This document shows positions 8,204 to 15,967 of a stretch of 64,000 nt of DNA, piece after piece. The notes beneath the pieces are model-generated. The model was not told where the DNA came from and searched no databases. It was given only the letters and a program-made list of their open reading frames with translations. Numbering within the stretch: the first letter of the stretch is position 1; each line of letters opens with the position of its first letter. The position numbers and the translations under genes were made by a program. The DNA lies in contig NZ_JACIJH010000003.1 of the NCBI RefSeq assembly GCF_014199295.1, forward strand, positions 310,001 to 374,000, given 5' to 3'. The DNA comes from Sphingopyxis panaciterrulae. Lineage in GTDB: Bacteria; Pseudomonadota; Alphaproteobacteria; Sphingomonadales; Sphingomonadaceae.

Positions 8204-9499
8204 TCAGAATTCGAAGCGGAGGCCGACCGACGCCGTCCAACGTTCAAAGTCGTAAAGGGCGATGTTGCTCCAGTTGCGCGACCAGCTGGCGCGCGGCTGG
8301 AGGAAGAGATGGTCGGTCAGCGCGACCTTGACCCCGGCGGTGAGATCGAGCCGCTCGTCCTTGCGCTCGACAAGGAACAGCGCATCGGCCTGGTCGTATC
8401 GGCGCAGGTCAAAGGCGGCTCCGGCAACCAGCGCAACACGCGGAGCGACCAGGAATTCACCGCCAACATTGGCGCCCATGAACCAGTTGGACTGGGCGTC
8501 GCCCGCCTGGTGGCGCGTCTCTTCCTTGCCGCCTGTCAGGTTGGCGACCACATTCTGCGTCACATAGCCGACGCCGAGCGCATAGCGATCTGCATCGCGG
8601 AGCGGATCGACGTCGAAGTCCAGCCGGTTCCACTGCGCCGACAGCGTCAGCGCGCGGCCGCGATCGAGCGTTTTGGTATATTGGCCGATCACGCCATAGG
8701 AGGTGCGATATCCGTCGTGGCCGAACCAGAAGCGCTGCACCTGCCCCGACAAGGACACGACGTCGCGGTTGGCGAAACTGTGCGCATAGCCCGCCGTCCC
8801 GGTGACGGCGGCCTGATCAAAGCGGCGGCTGCCGAAATTGTCGCGCCAGTTGCCGAGCGCGCTTGCGAACAGCCGATCCTGCCGCCCGATCGCGGTGACG
8901 GCCGAAACGCCGCCCTGCACCTCGTAGAACTCGTCCGCCTGCGCGACCGCGCCCGCGCCGAGCGTTCCGGGACCAAGGAAGCTGAACAGCGGGATGACGA
9001 TGCTGTTGAGGTCGGTCGCGGCATTGATATTGTCGTCATAGCCTGCACGCACGTCGAAGAAACCCGACACATCGGAGCCGCCGCCCGAAATCTGCTTGTC
9101 GAACTGGCGGACGAAGCCGGTGAAGCGCTGGCGTACCGGGTCCGGCAGGCTGGGGTCGTCGACAACGGTCGCGAATTCGGCGCGCGCGGTATCGATATCG
9201 CCGGCAAGCGCGTAGGCGCGGGCCAGTTCGGCGCGCGCGGGGGCATTGTTGGGCTGTACCGCCAGCACCCGCTGCAGCGCGATCACCGCCTCGCCATAGC
9301 GGCCGGCGTCGAGCGCCGCGATGCCGAGCCGGTAGTCGAATTCAGGATCGCCAATGCGGCCCTCTGCTTGGGCCGCCAGCTGTTCATAGTTCCCAGCAGC
9401 CGCCTGCGATGCGTCTGCCGCGCGGGCGGCCGGGCTGGCGATCGGCGTCAGAAGCGCCATCCCGATCGGCAGGGCGAGCATGAAGAGTTTGTTCGGCAT
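8204..9499 (-). CDS. Slam-like outer-membrane protein (surface lipoprotein assembly modifier type)
   Basis: This 431-residue protein has a signal peptide (MPNKLFMLALPIGMALLTPI through ARA). A short TPR region follows (about residues 40-130: YRLGIAALDAGRYGEAVIAL, then LAVQPNNAPARAELARAYAL). From about residue 140 the protein is a beta-barrel of alternating strands, beginning GFFDVRAGYDDNINAATD and ending in the outer-membrane signature TASVGLRFEF. TPR plus a C-terminal DUF560-type barrel is the Slam architecture, which moves TbpB-like proteins across the outer membrane. Length is close to known Slams (about 450-500). It is the first gene of its run and lies 29 bases before a large protein with TbpB-like modules, which supports the assignment. 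Alternative: a generic TPR/porin-like barrel. Confidence 0.78.
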   Translation of the reverse strand: MPNKLFMLALPIGMALLTPIASPAARAADASQAAAGNYEQLAAQAEGRIGDPEFDYRLGIAALDAGRYGEAVIALQRVLAVQPNNAPARAELARAYALAGDIDTARAEFATVVDDPSLPDPVRQRFTGFVRQFDKQISGGGSDVSGFFDVRAGYDDNINAATDLNSIVIPLFSFLGPGTLGAGAVAQADEFYEVQGGVSAVTAIGRQDRLFASALGNWRDNFGSRRFDQAAVTGTAGYAHSFANRDVVSLSGQVQRFWFGHDGYRTSYGVIGQYTKTLDRGRALTLSAQWNRLDFDVDPLRDADRYALGVGYVTQNVVANLTGGKEETRHQAGDAQSNWFMGANVGGEFLVAPRVALVAGAAFDLRRYDQADALFLVERKDERLDLTAGVKVALTDHLFLQPRASWSRNWSNIALYDFERWTASVGLRFEF

Positions 9500-9577
9500 A
9501 TCGGATCCGTCGTCGTTGCGTTCGACGCGATCTAGGATTCCTCACCCCCGATTGTCCGGTGACGAATTTCGTCGCAC

Positions 9578-9722
9578 TTATGACAAAAGCTGATAACCGT
9601 GCCCAACCCCGTGTTCGCGGACCATCCTCACCGCTTCAAACTTGAACTCGCGGCTGAACTTGCTTCTTCGCATCGTGGCCCTCCGATAGGTGGACATGAC
9701 CTTCCCCCGGCTGTGCGGACAC
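9578..9722 (-). mobile_element. Truncated IS3-type element end with 31-codon orfA stub
   Basis: An ATG at 9673 (minus) opens a 31-codon frame starting MRRSKFSREFKFEAVRMV, which matches the start of an IS3/IS150-type OrfA (helix-turn-helix transposase subunit). It fails after VGHG and meets a stop at 9578. The 50 bases before it contain a likely terminal inverted repeat, TGTCCGCACAGCCGGGGG, reading inward from about 9722. Only the left end remains, inside the 540-base gap between the Slam-like gene and the kinase. I see nothing else supportable in 9723-10041; that stretch is noticeably less GC-rich toward the kinase start. Confidence 0.65.
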
Positions 9723-10041
9723 CAGGGTTAGGGTCAGGCAACGCGCATGATGTTTGCGCCATGGCACGCGGCCGGTTGCAAGATGAAATGCTCTCTTTGT
9801 GCAAGCATGTATTGCTCCATCGCCACGCCCGCCCTTGGTCGCGCAACATGGATTTCGTCGGTGACGGCCGCTACACAATGAAGTTGGATCATTTGGCCCG
9901 ATCGAATCGCCCGGAACTGCTCATTCTCCGTAAACGATCTTCTTTTGCGACGGATTGCGCTAAAAGAATCGGGTCAAGGTCAACCTGTCGCGCGGCCAAT
10001 CCGCCGCCGCTATGGGTCAAGGATAATTGGGGGGTGCGTGC

Positions 10042-12435
10042 ATGACTGACGTCGAACTGGAACGGCAGGCGCTGGCCTTGTTCGAACAGATGCTGGACGT
10101 GCCCGAGGGCGAACGCGACGCCTGGGTGGCGCAGCACACCCAGGGACGCCCCGAACTGGCCAGCCGAATCAATGCGATCCGCGAGGCCGATCGAAAGTCG
10201 ATGTTGCAGACCGGCGCAGCGACGGACGCGCTCTATGAAGAGGACGCGCCGGAACGGATCGGCGCCTATCGCATCGTTTCGCGGATCGGGCGCGGCGGCA
10301 TGGGATCGGTCTATCGCGGCGAGCGCGAAACGGGCGATTTCTTACATGTAACCGCGATCAAGATCATCAAGCCAGGCCTGTTGTCGGAATCGCTGGTCGA
10401 ACGGTTCGAGCGCGAGCGGCAGACGCTCGCCTCGTTGAAGCATCCCAATATCGCACAATTATATGACGGCGGCGCGACCCAGAGCGGATCGCCCTATATC
10501 GTCATGGAATATGTCGACGGGCTGCCCGTCCTGCAGTGGATCGACGAGCGCGATGCTTCCGCCGCCGAGCGCCGGAGGCTGTTCGGCGATATCTGCGCCG
10601 CGGTCACGGTCGCGCACCAGAATTTGATCGTTCACCGCGATCTGACGCCGTCGAACGTGCTCGTTACGCATGACGGCACGGTCAAGCTGATCGATTTCGG
10701 TATCGCGCGTCTGGCGGACAGCGGCGTGCAAGCGCCCGGCGCCGAGCCGGCCAGCCGTTCGTCGTTGCAAAACCTGAGCTTGACCCCCGGCTATGCCGCG
10801 CCGGAACGGATGACCGGTTCGGAAGTGACGACTGCCGCCGACATCTATTCGCTGGGACGGCTGCTCGAAAAGATGATCGTTCCCGACGCCGGCGACGCGG
10901 AGCTGCGGGCGATTATCGCACGTGCGACCGCCGAAGACCCGGCCCGCCGTTACGCCACTGTCGACGCCCTGCGGGCCGACGTGGCGGCCTGGGGCGACCA
11001 TATGCCGGTGGCGGCAATGGAAGGCGGACGCGCCTATACGGTGCGCAAGTTCGTCCGGCGTCACCGTCTGGTCGTTTTCTCGACGGCCGCCGCAGCTGCG
11101 TTGATCGTGGGTGCATTGGGCGCGACATGGCAGGCCTATTCGGTGGCGGAAACCGCCCGCGCGGGCGAGGCGAAACGGTTCAACGAATTGCGCGATCTGG
11201 CGCATTACATGCTGTTCGACCTCAACGACCGGCTGGAACGCGTCGTCGGTAATACAGAGGCGCGGGTCAGCCTGGCCGAGCGGGCGCAATCCTATCTATC
11301 GGCGCTGGCCACATCGGCCGACATTCGCGACGACCTGCGGCTGGAGGCGGCCGAAGGCTTCATCAAGCTCGCCCGCATACAGGGCGTTCCGGGCGAACCG
11401 AACTTCGGCGAGGGCGCGAAGGCGAAGGTCAATCTGGGTGAAGCCGAAAAGCTGCTCCGCGCGATCACCGACCCGAAATTGGCGACCGCGCCGGTTCTCG
11501 CGCGCCTTTATGCGCATCAGTCGGTGATCGAGGTGCACACGGACAATGACACCAAGGCGGCCGAACGGTCGATTGCCAAGGCGGTCAAGGCGCTCGACAG
11601 CACCCCGGCCGCCGGCCGCGACCTCGGCTGGATGCAGGCGCGCAGCACGGTGCGCAAGGCCCAGCTGGAACTGGCGGACCTGTCCGACGACATGCCCCGC
11701 GTCCAGGCGCTGGCGGAGAGTCTCGCAAAAGAAGTCGGCGACTGGCCGGCAGAGGAACAGACGTCGCGCGCGGCCGAACTCGATCGCGCCTATGCCGATT
11801 ATTACCGCGCCTATGTCCTGTCGTTCGACGATGCGACGATGGCGCAGAGTCTGCCGCTGTTCCGAGATGCGGAGCAGCGGTTCCGCGAACTGGAGAAGGC
11901 GCTGCCCCACGATCCGCTCGTCCTCTATATGCTCGCCTGGACAGGCTATAATGCGTTCGCCCCGGCCTCACGGCTCGCCAAAGACGACGATGCCGCGCAT
12001 TTCATCGGCCTCGCCCAATCCACCATCGACCGGCTAATGGCGATCGAAACGCAGGATAACGGCTTGATTACCATGTCAACAGGCATCCGTGAGGCACAGG
12101 CGCAGTGGCTGCGCGACCAAGGACGCTTTGCCGAGGCGATCGCCACGCAACGTGACGTAATCTCCGGACACAAAAAGCTTCTGGCAGTCAAACGGTCGGC
12201 GAACACCCTCGGCGCGCACGGCTTTTCTCATATGATTTTGGGGATCATCGGTCGCGACGCTGGCAACCGCACATTGGCCTGTGATTCGTGGCGGCAGGCC
12301 GAACGCGACTTCGCGGACCTTCAAAAGCGCGGCACACTCTCGGGCTTCTTCGCTGAGTTCCTGCCCGGAATGCGTGCCAATCTGGAAAAATGCGCGGCTG
12401 GACGGCCGATATCGGATTTCGGCGCGCTCCGCTGA
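10042..12435 (+). CDS. Membrane-anchored Ser/Thr protein kinase with TPR-like C-terminal region
   Basis: This 797-residue protein has an N-terminal linker (1-75), then a Hanks-type kinase domain (about 75-330). The glycine loop GRGGMGSV (83-90), the AIK lysine (107) and the DFG motif (218-220) are present. The catalytic loop reads HRDLTPSN (198-205), with Thr where Ser/Thr kinases normally have Lys. A membrane segment (about 345-365) separates the kinase from a 430-residue helical region that looks TPR-like but is diverged. ATG 10042 is preferred over the in-frame TTG five codons earlier. It converges with an ECF sigma factor gene 42 bases downstream. Such kinase/ECF pairs are known, and the kinase may control the sigma factor by phosphorylation, but that link is inferred here. 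Confidence 0.9.
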   Translation: MTDVELERQALALFEQMLDVPEGERDAWVAQHTQGRPELASRINAIREADRKSMLQTGAATDALYEEDAPERIGAYRIVSRIGRGGMGSVYRGERETGDFLHVTAIKIIKPGLLSESLVERFERERQTLASLKHPNIAQLYDGGATQSGSPYIVMEYVDGLPVLQWIDERDASAAERRRLFGDICAAVTVAHQNLIVHRDLTPSNVLVTHDGTVKLIDFGIARLADSGVQAPGAEPASRSSLQNLSLTPGYAAPERMTGSEVTTAADIYSLGRLLEKMIVPDAGDAELRAIIARATAEDPARRYATVDALRADVAAWGDHMPVAAMEGGRAYTVRKFVRRHRLVVFSTAAAAALIVGALGATWQAYSVAETARAGEAKRFNELRDLAHYMLFDLNDRLERVVGNTEARVSLAERAQSYLSALATSADIRDDLRLEAAEGFIKLARIQGVPGEPNFGEGAKAKVNLGEAEKLLRAITDPKLATAPVLARLYAHQSVIEVHTDNDTKAAERSIAKAVKALDSTPAAGRDLGWMQARSTVRKAQLELADLSDDMPRVQALAESLAKEVGDWPAEEQTSRAAELDRAYADYYRAYVLSFDDATMAQSLPLFRDAEQRFRELEKALPHDPLVLYMLAWTGYNAFAPASRLAKDDDAAHFIGLAQSTIDRLMAIETQDNGLITMSTGIREAQAQWLRDQGRFAEAIATQRDVISGHKKLLAVKRSANTLGAHGFSHMILGIIGRDAGNRTLACDSWRQAERDFADLQKRGTLSGFFAEFLPGMRANLEKCAAGRPISDFGALR

Positions 12436-12477
12436 TTCGGGACCCATCCACCTGGACAATCGTCGTGGGCGGTGTAC

Positions 12478-13041
12478 TCAGACCGGGTCGATGGGATTGG
12501 CAATTGCGTCGGCCAGCCACGCGCGCGCTACCTGCCACCGTCGCTTAACGGTGGGTTCGGACACCTCCATAACCTCGGCGATATCGGCCGTCGTCATGCC
12601 TCCAAAATAGCGCATTTCAACGATCTCCATCAGCTCCTCGTCCAGCACCCGCAGGCGAATCAATGCGGCATCGAGGGCAGCCAAATCGATGCGGAGGAAA
12701 CTGCCGTCCTTGATCTGCGTGGACAGTTCGACCTTGCGATGACTGCGCTTCGAAGATGAACGCAGTCGCGCATGGTCGATCAGGATATGACGCATCATTC
12801 GCGATGCGAGCGCAATGAAATGCGACTTGTCGGCCAGCGAGATACGTTCCATCTGTACCAGCCGAAGCACTACATCATTGATCAGATCACCGGTCGAAAG
12901 CGACGAATTCTGTTCGCGTCGTAATCGCGCCGCCGCAACTTGCTCCAATTCGGGATAGAATTTCCTGATCAGTTGATCGCGCCCATCAACCCCACCCTCG
13001 CGCCAGCTTCTCAGCAGAAGCCCGGTCTGCAGATTAGTCAA
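12478..13041 (-). CDS. ECF-type RNA polymerase sigma factor (sigma-70 family, kinase-associated class)
   Basis: This 187-residue protein has sigma region 2 at about residues 20-95 (LIRKFYPELEQVAAARLRRE, STGDLINDVVLRL, FIALASRMMRHILIDHARLR) and region 4 at about 125-180 (EMRYFGGMTTADIAEVMEVS then VKRRWQVARAWLADAI). The long region-2 form with LIDHAR is typical of the ECF subfamily often found beside Ser/Thr kinases in proteobacteria, acidobacteria and planctomycetes. No anti-sigma gene is adjacent. The convergent kinase at 10042 is the best candidate regulator. Its targets are unknown; the divergent HlyD gene 235 bases away is one possibility. Confidence 0.9.
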   Translation of the reverse strand: MTNLQTGLLLRSWREGGVDGRDQLIRKFYPELEQVAAARLRREQNSSLSTGDLINDVVLRLVQMERISLADKSHFIALASRMMRHILIDHARLRSSSKRSHRKVELSTQIKDGSFLRIDLAALDAALIRLRVLDEELMEIVEMRYFGGMTTADIAEVMEVSEPTVKRRWQVARAWLADAIANPIDPV

Positions 13042-13276
13042 TGGTCGAATCCCCCCCCTTGCACTGCGAGCAAAATTTCATTCAGAGTAATATTGTGACA
13101 CAGCATCGCGCAAGCCCCTGCTTTTAACGCAATTCCCGCTTTCCGGCGAGCATCGAAAATTCGCCTCTCGCTGTGATCCGAATTCCTCCGGTTCGCCGCT
13201 AACCAAGACGAGGGCGGAAGGTCTGCACGCGGATGTCGATGCGGAAATGCCGGGGCCATTGGGGGGACATGGGCGC

Positions 13277-14230
13277 ATGACCGATCGAAAGCGCATATTC
13301 ATCGCGGGTGCAGCCGCCCTGACCGTGGCAGGTGGTCTATATTTTGCGCTGGCGGACGGCAGCGCCGACAGCCGCCCCACGGCGCAACTGGCCATCCAGC
13401 CCCTGATACCTGCCGCTCAGCAACTCGCTCTCGCGCCGCCGGTCGACACGGTGGCGCCGCCCGGCCTCGACGCCACACGCCCCAACGACTGTCTGATCGA
13501 ACCAAGCCGCGTCGTGCGGGTCAACAGCGGTGTCGAGGGCGTTATCGAGGCGATCTACGTCGACCGTGGCGACAATGTCGGCAAGGGACAGGTCGTCGCA
13601 CGCCTCCGCGCCGACGTCGACCGCGCGAGCGCCGCCGCCGCGGAGGCCCGCGCCGCCAATGCGCATGCGGTGCGCGCCGCCGACGCCCGCGCCGGCTACC
13701 TCGCTTCGGTCAGCCGCCGCAGCGACGAGATCCGCACCCACCTCGCCCGCGACAAGGTGGAGGAGGCAAAGGCCAACGCCGATGCCGCGGCGGAGGAACG
13801 CCGCGCCGCGGCGCAGGACCAGCGCGTCGCCCAGCTCGAATATGTCCGCACCCAGCGCATCCTGACCGAAAAGACCGTTCGCAGCCCGGTCAACGGCGTC
13901 GTCGTCGAGCGCGCGATGGCGCCGGGCGAATATCGCGGACCGAGCACGTCGCACATCCTGACCATCGCCCAGATCAACCCGCTCAACGTCGAGGTGTTCG
14001 CCCCGATCGCGCAGCTCGGCGCGGTGCACGTCGGCGACATGGTGACGGTGTTTCCCGAGGACCCGGTGGGCGGGTCCTATCAGGCGCAGGTCAAGGTGAT
14101 CGACCGCGTGTTCGACGCGGCCAGCGGCACCTTCGGGATGCGGCTGGAGCTTCCCAATCCGGGCAACAAGCTACCCGCCGGGCTTCGTTGCCGGCTTGAA
14201 ATCGGCGGAAAAGCGTCACCGCGCACATGA
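13277..14230 (+). CDS. HlyD/RND-type periplasmic adaptor (membrane fusion protein)
   Basis: This 317-residue protein has one N-terminal membrane anchor (about residues 6-24), a lipoyl-type domain (VNSGVEGVIEAIYVDRGDNV followed by KGQVVARL), an alanine/arginine-rich coiled-coil hairpin (about 115-190), the returning lipoyl half (KTVRSPVNGVVVERAMAPGE) and a beta-barrel domain ending in an LPAGLRCRLEIG strand. ATG 13277 is chosen because the anchor starts just after it; an in-frame ATG at 13247 would add ten residues. A TolC-type gene starts 41 bases downstream. No ABC or RND pump gene accompanies the pair, which suggests that they serve the minus-strand export locus immediately beyond or a pump encoded elsewhere. 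Confidence 0.88.
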   Translation: MTDRKRIFIAGAAALTVAGGLYFALADGSADSRPTAQLAIQPLIPAAQQLALAPPVDTVAPPGLDATRPNDCLIEPSRVVRVNSGVEGVIEAIYVDRGDNVGKGQVVARLRADVDRASAAAAEARAANAHAVRAADARAGYLASVSRRSDEIRTHLARDKVEEAKANADAAAEERRAAAQDQRVAQLEYVRTQRILTEKTVRSPVNGVVVERAMAPGEYRGPSTSHILTIAQINPLNVEVFAPIAQLGAVHVGDMVTVFPEDPVGGSYQAQVKVIDRVFDAASGTFGMRLELPNPGNKLPAGLRCRLEIGGKASPRT

Positions 14231-14270
14231 CGGCGTGGGGGCAAGCCAGCGAGAACAGGAGATTCGAGCG

Positions 14271-15725
14271 ATGATGCGAAAAATGGCACTGCTGGGGGGC
14301 GCCGCGATGCTGCTCGCTTCGGGGGCCGCGCAGGCCGAAACGCTGCACGAGGCGCTGGAGGCCGCCTATCGTTCGAACCCGACGCTGACCGCGCAGCGCG
14401 CGCAGGTGCGCGCGGGCGACGAGAATGTCCCGATCGCGCGCGCCGCTGGCCGGCCGACGCTCGAAGCCTCTGCGGTCTATCAGGAAAATGTCCTGAAGGG
14501 CGATCAGACCGGCAACCTCTTCACCTCCGACCCCGATCGCCAGCTCGTCGGACAGCTCAACATGAACGTCCCGCTGATCAGCTTCGGTGCCGTCCGCAAT
14601 TCGGTGCGGTCGGCCGAAGCCCGCAGCGACGCCAGCCGCCACGGCCTGCGCAGCACCGAATCGGACCTCTTCACCCGCGTCGTCGCGGCCTACATGGACG
14701 TCATCCGCGACGAAGCGACGGTGCGCCTCAACCAGCGCAACAGGTCGGTGATCGACTATACGCTGGCCCAGACGCGCGACCGCTTCGACGTCGGCGACGC
14801 CGGACCGACCGATGTCGCGCAGGCGGAAGCGCGCGTCGCGCTCGCCATCAGCCAGCTCGAAACCGCCGAAGCGCGGCTGATCGCGAGCCGGGAGAATTAT
14901 ATCCGCCTCGTCGGCAACCCGCCGGGCGACCTCGCCCCGCCCCCGCCGCTGCCGCAATTCCCGGCGACGTCGGAGGAAGCGGTGCGCATCGCGCTCGACA
15001 ACAACGCCGCGCTGCTCGCGGCGCAGGCCGAAAACCGCGCCGCAAGACACGATATCGATGTCGCCGATGCCGAGAATCTGCCGCGCGTCAGCGCGATCGG
15101 CGGGCTCAACCGCTATGATTATCTGGGGTCGCTGGCGCCGAACACCGGACCGCGCAACCGCGATCAGGGAACGACCGGCTATGTCGGCGTGCAGTTGAAG
15201 ATGCCGCTCTATCAGGGCGGCCGCGTCGCAGCGCAGGCGCGGCAGGCGCGGCAGAAATACGGCGTGACGGTCGAGCAGATCGCCGCCGCCGAGCGCGACG
15301 CGGTGGCGGAAACGCGCTCCGCCTTCGCCAACTGGCGATCGACGAGCCGGGTCATCGACGCGGCGCGCAGCGGCGTGCGCGCCAACGAGCGGGCTTTGGT
15401 CGGAATCCGCGCCGAAGTGAAGAACGGCCTGCGTCCCCTGCTCGACCAGCTCAACGCCGACCAGGAGCTGCTGAATGCCGAGGTCACGCTGGTGACGGCC
15501 GAGCGCGATGCCTATGTTGCCGGCTTTGCCCTGCTCGCCGCGATGGGCCGGGCCGAGGCGCGCCACCTCGATTTCGAAACGTCGCTGCTTTACGATCCGA
15601 TGGTTCATTACGACGATGTGCGCGATCGCGTCTCGCTGTTCGAGGCCGATTCGCCGATTCCGCAGCCGATCGCGATCGGAACGGCTGCGACGCCGGCGCA
15701 GGACGCCGTCATCAAGACGCCCTGA
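14271..15725 (+). CDS. TolC-family outer-membrane channel (type I secretion/efflux exit duct)
   Basis: This 484-residue protein starts MMRKMALLGGAAMLL with a signal peptide cleaved after AQA, and has a good ribosome site (AGGAGA) before ATG 14271. It has the TolC/OEP pattern: two similar halves of long helices (ETLHEALEAAYRSNPTLTAQ; SEEAVRIALDNNAALLAAQA), strand segments GQLNMNVPLISFGAVRNSVR and GVQLKMPLYQGGRVAAQARQ, and the closing LDQLNADQELLNAEVTLVTA helix. It pairs with the upstream HlyD-type adaptor in a likely two-gene transcript and ends 242 bases before the convergent SecA-like gene. Its role would be the outer-membrane exit channel. Which inner-membrane machine it serves is the open question of this window. 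Confidence 0.93.
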   Translation: MMRKMALLGGAAMLLASGAAQAETLHEALEAAYRSNPTLTAQRAQVRAGDENVPIARAAGRPTLEASAVYQENVLKGDQTGNLFTSDPDRQLVGQLNMNVPLISFGAVRNSVRSAEARSDASRHGLRSTESDLFTRVVAAYMDVIRDEATVRLNQRNRSVIDYTLAQTRDRFDVGDAGPTDVAQAEARVALAISQLETAEARLIASRENYIRLVGNPPGDLAPPPPLPQFPATSEEAVRIALDNNAALLAAQAENRAARHDIDVADAENLPRVSAIGGLNRYDYLGSLAPNTGPRNRDQGTTGYVGVQLKMPLYQGGRVAAQARQARQKYGVTVEQIAAAERDAVAETRSAFANWRSTSRVIDAARSGVRANERALVGIRAEVKNGLRPLLDQLNADQELLNAEVTLVTAERDAYVAGFALLAAMGRAEARHLDFETSLLYDPMVHYDDVRDRVSLFEADSPIPQPIAIGTAATPAQDAVIKTP

Positions 15726-15800
15726 CGCCGGCGGGAAGGCTTCCGATTGCCAGAGCGCCGCCACCGGCCCGATCGGCGATCATCCCGTTTCGACAAGGGG

Positions 15801-15875
15801 CTGTTCCCCGGCGAAAGCCGGAGTCCAGATGGCACAGTGCTGCCCGCGTGGCCCCCGGCTTTCGCCGGGGAACAG
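15801..15875. repeat. REP-like palindrome, perfect 21-bp arms
   Basis: The arm at 15801-15821 (beginning CTGTTCCCCGGCG) is the exact reverse complement of 15855-15875 (ending CGCCGGGGAACAG), with a 33-base loop. It sits between the convergent tolC-type and secA-like genes, where it could act as a bidirectional terminator or mRNA stabiliser. GTTCCCCGGCGAAAGCCGG-type palindromes are, to my knowledge, abundant in sphingomonad intergenic regions. Confidence 0.8.
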
Positions 15876-15967
15876 CTCCTTACCTGCCTGAAGACATATG
15901 TGCCGACCCGATCCAGGGTCGGCGCAAACGCGGAAGAAAGCCTGATGCGATCTTCAGGGCCCGCCCC

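Noticed and set aside
3591..8255. A 1554-codon plus-strand frame opposite the FecR-domain gene
   Set aside because: It repeats at 228 bp only because the minus-strand gene does, and it shows no recognisable domain or ribosome site.
9599..10045. A plus-strand frame spanning the Slam-kinase gap
   Set aside because: Its first part is antisense to the IS3 orfA stub, and the rest has no coding character.
13277..15725. Complete type I secretion system
   Set aside because: No ABC transporter or RND pump gene occurs in the window, so a full system cannot be claimed.
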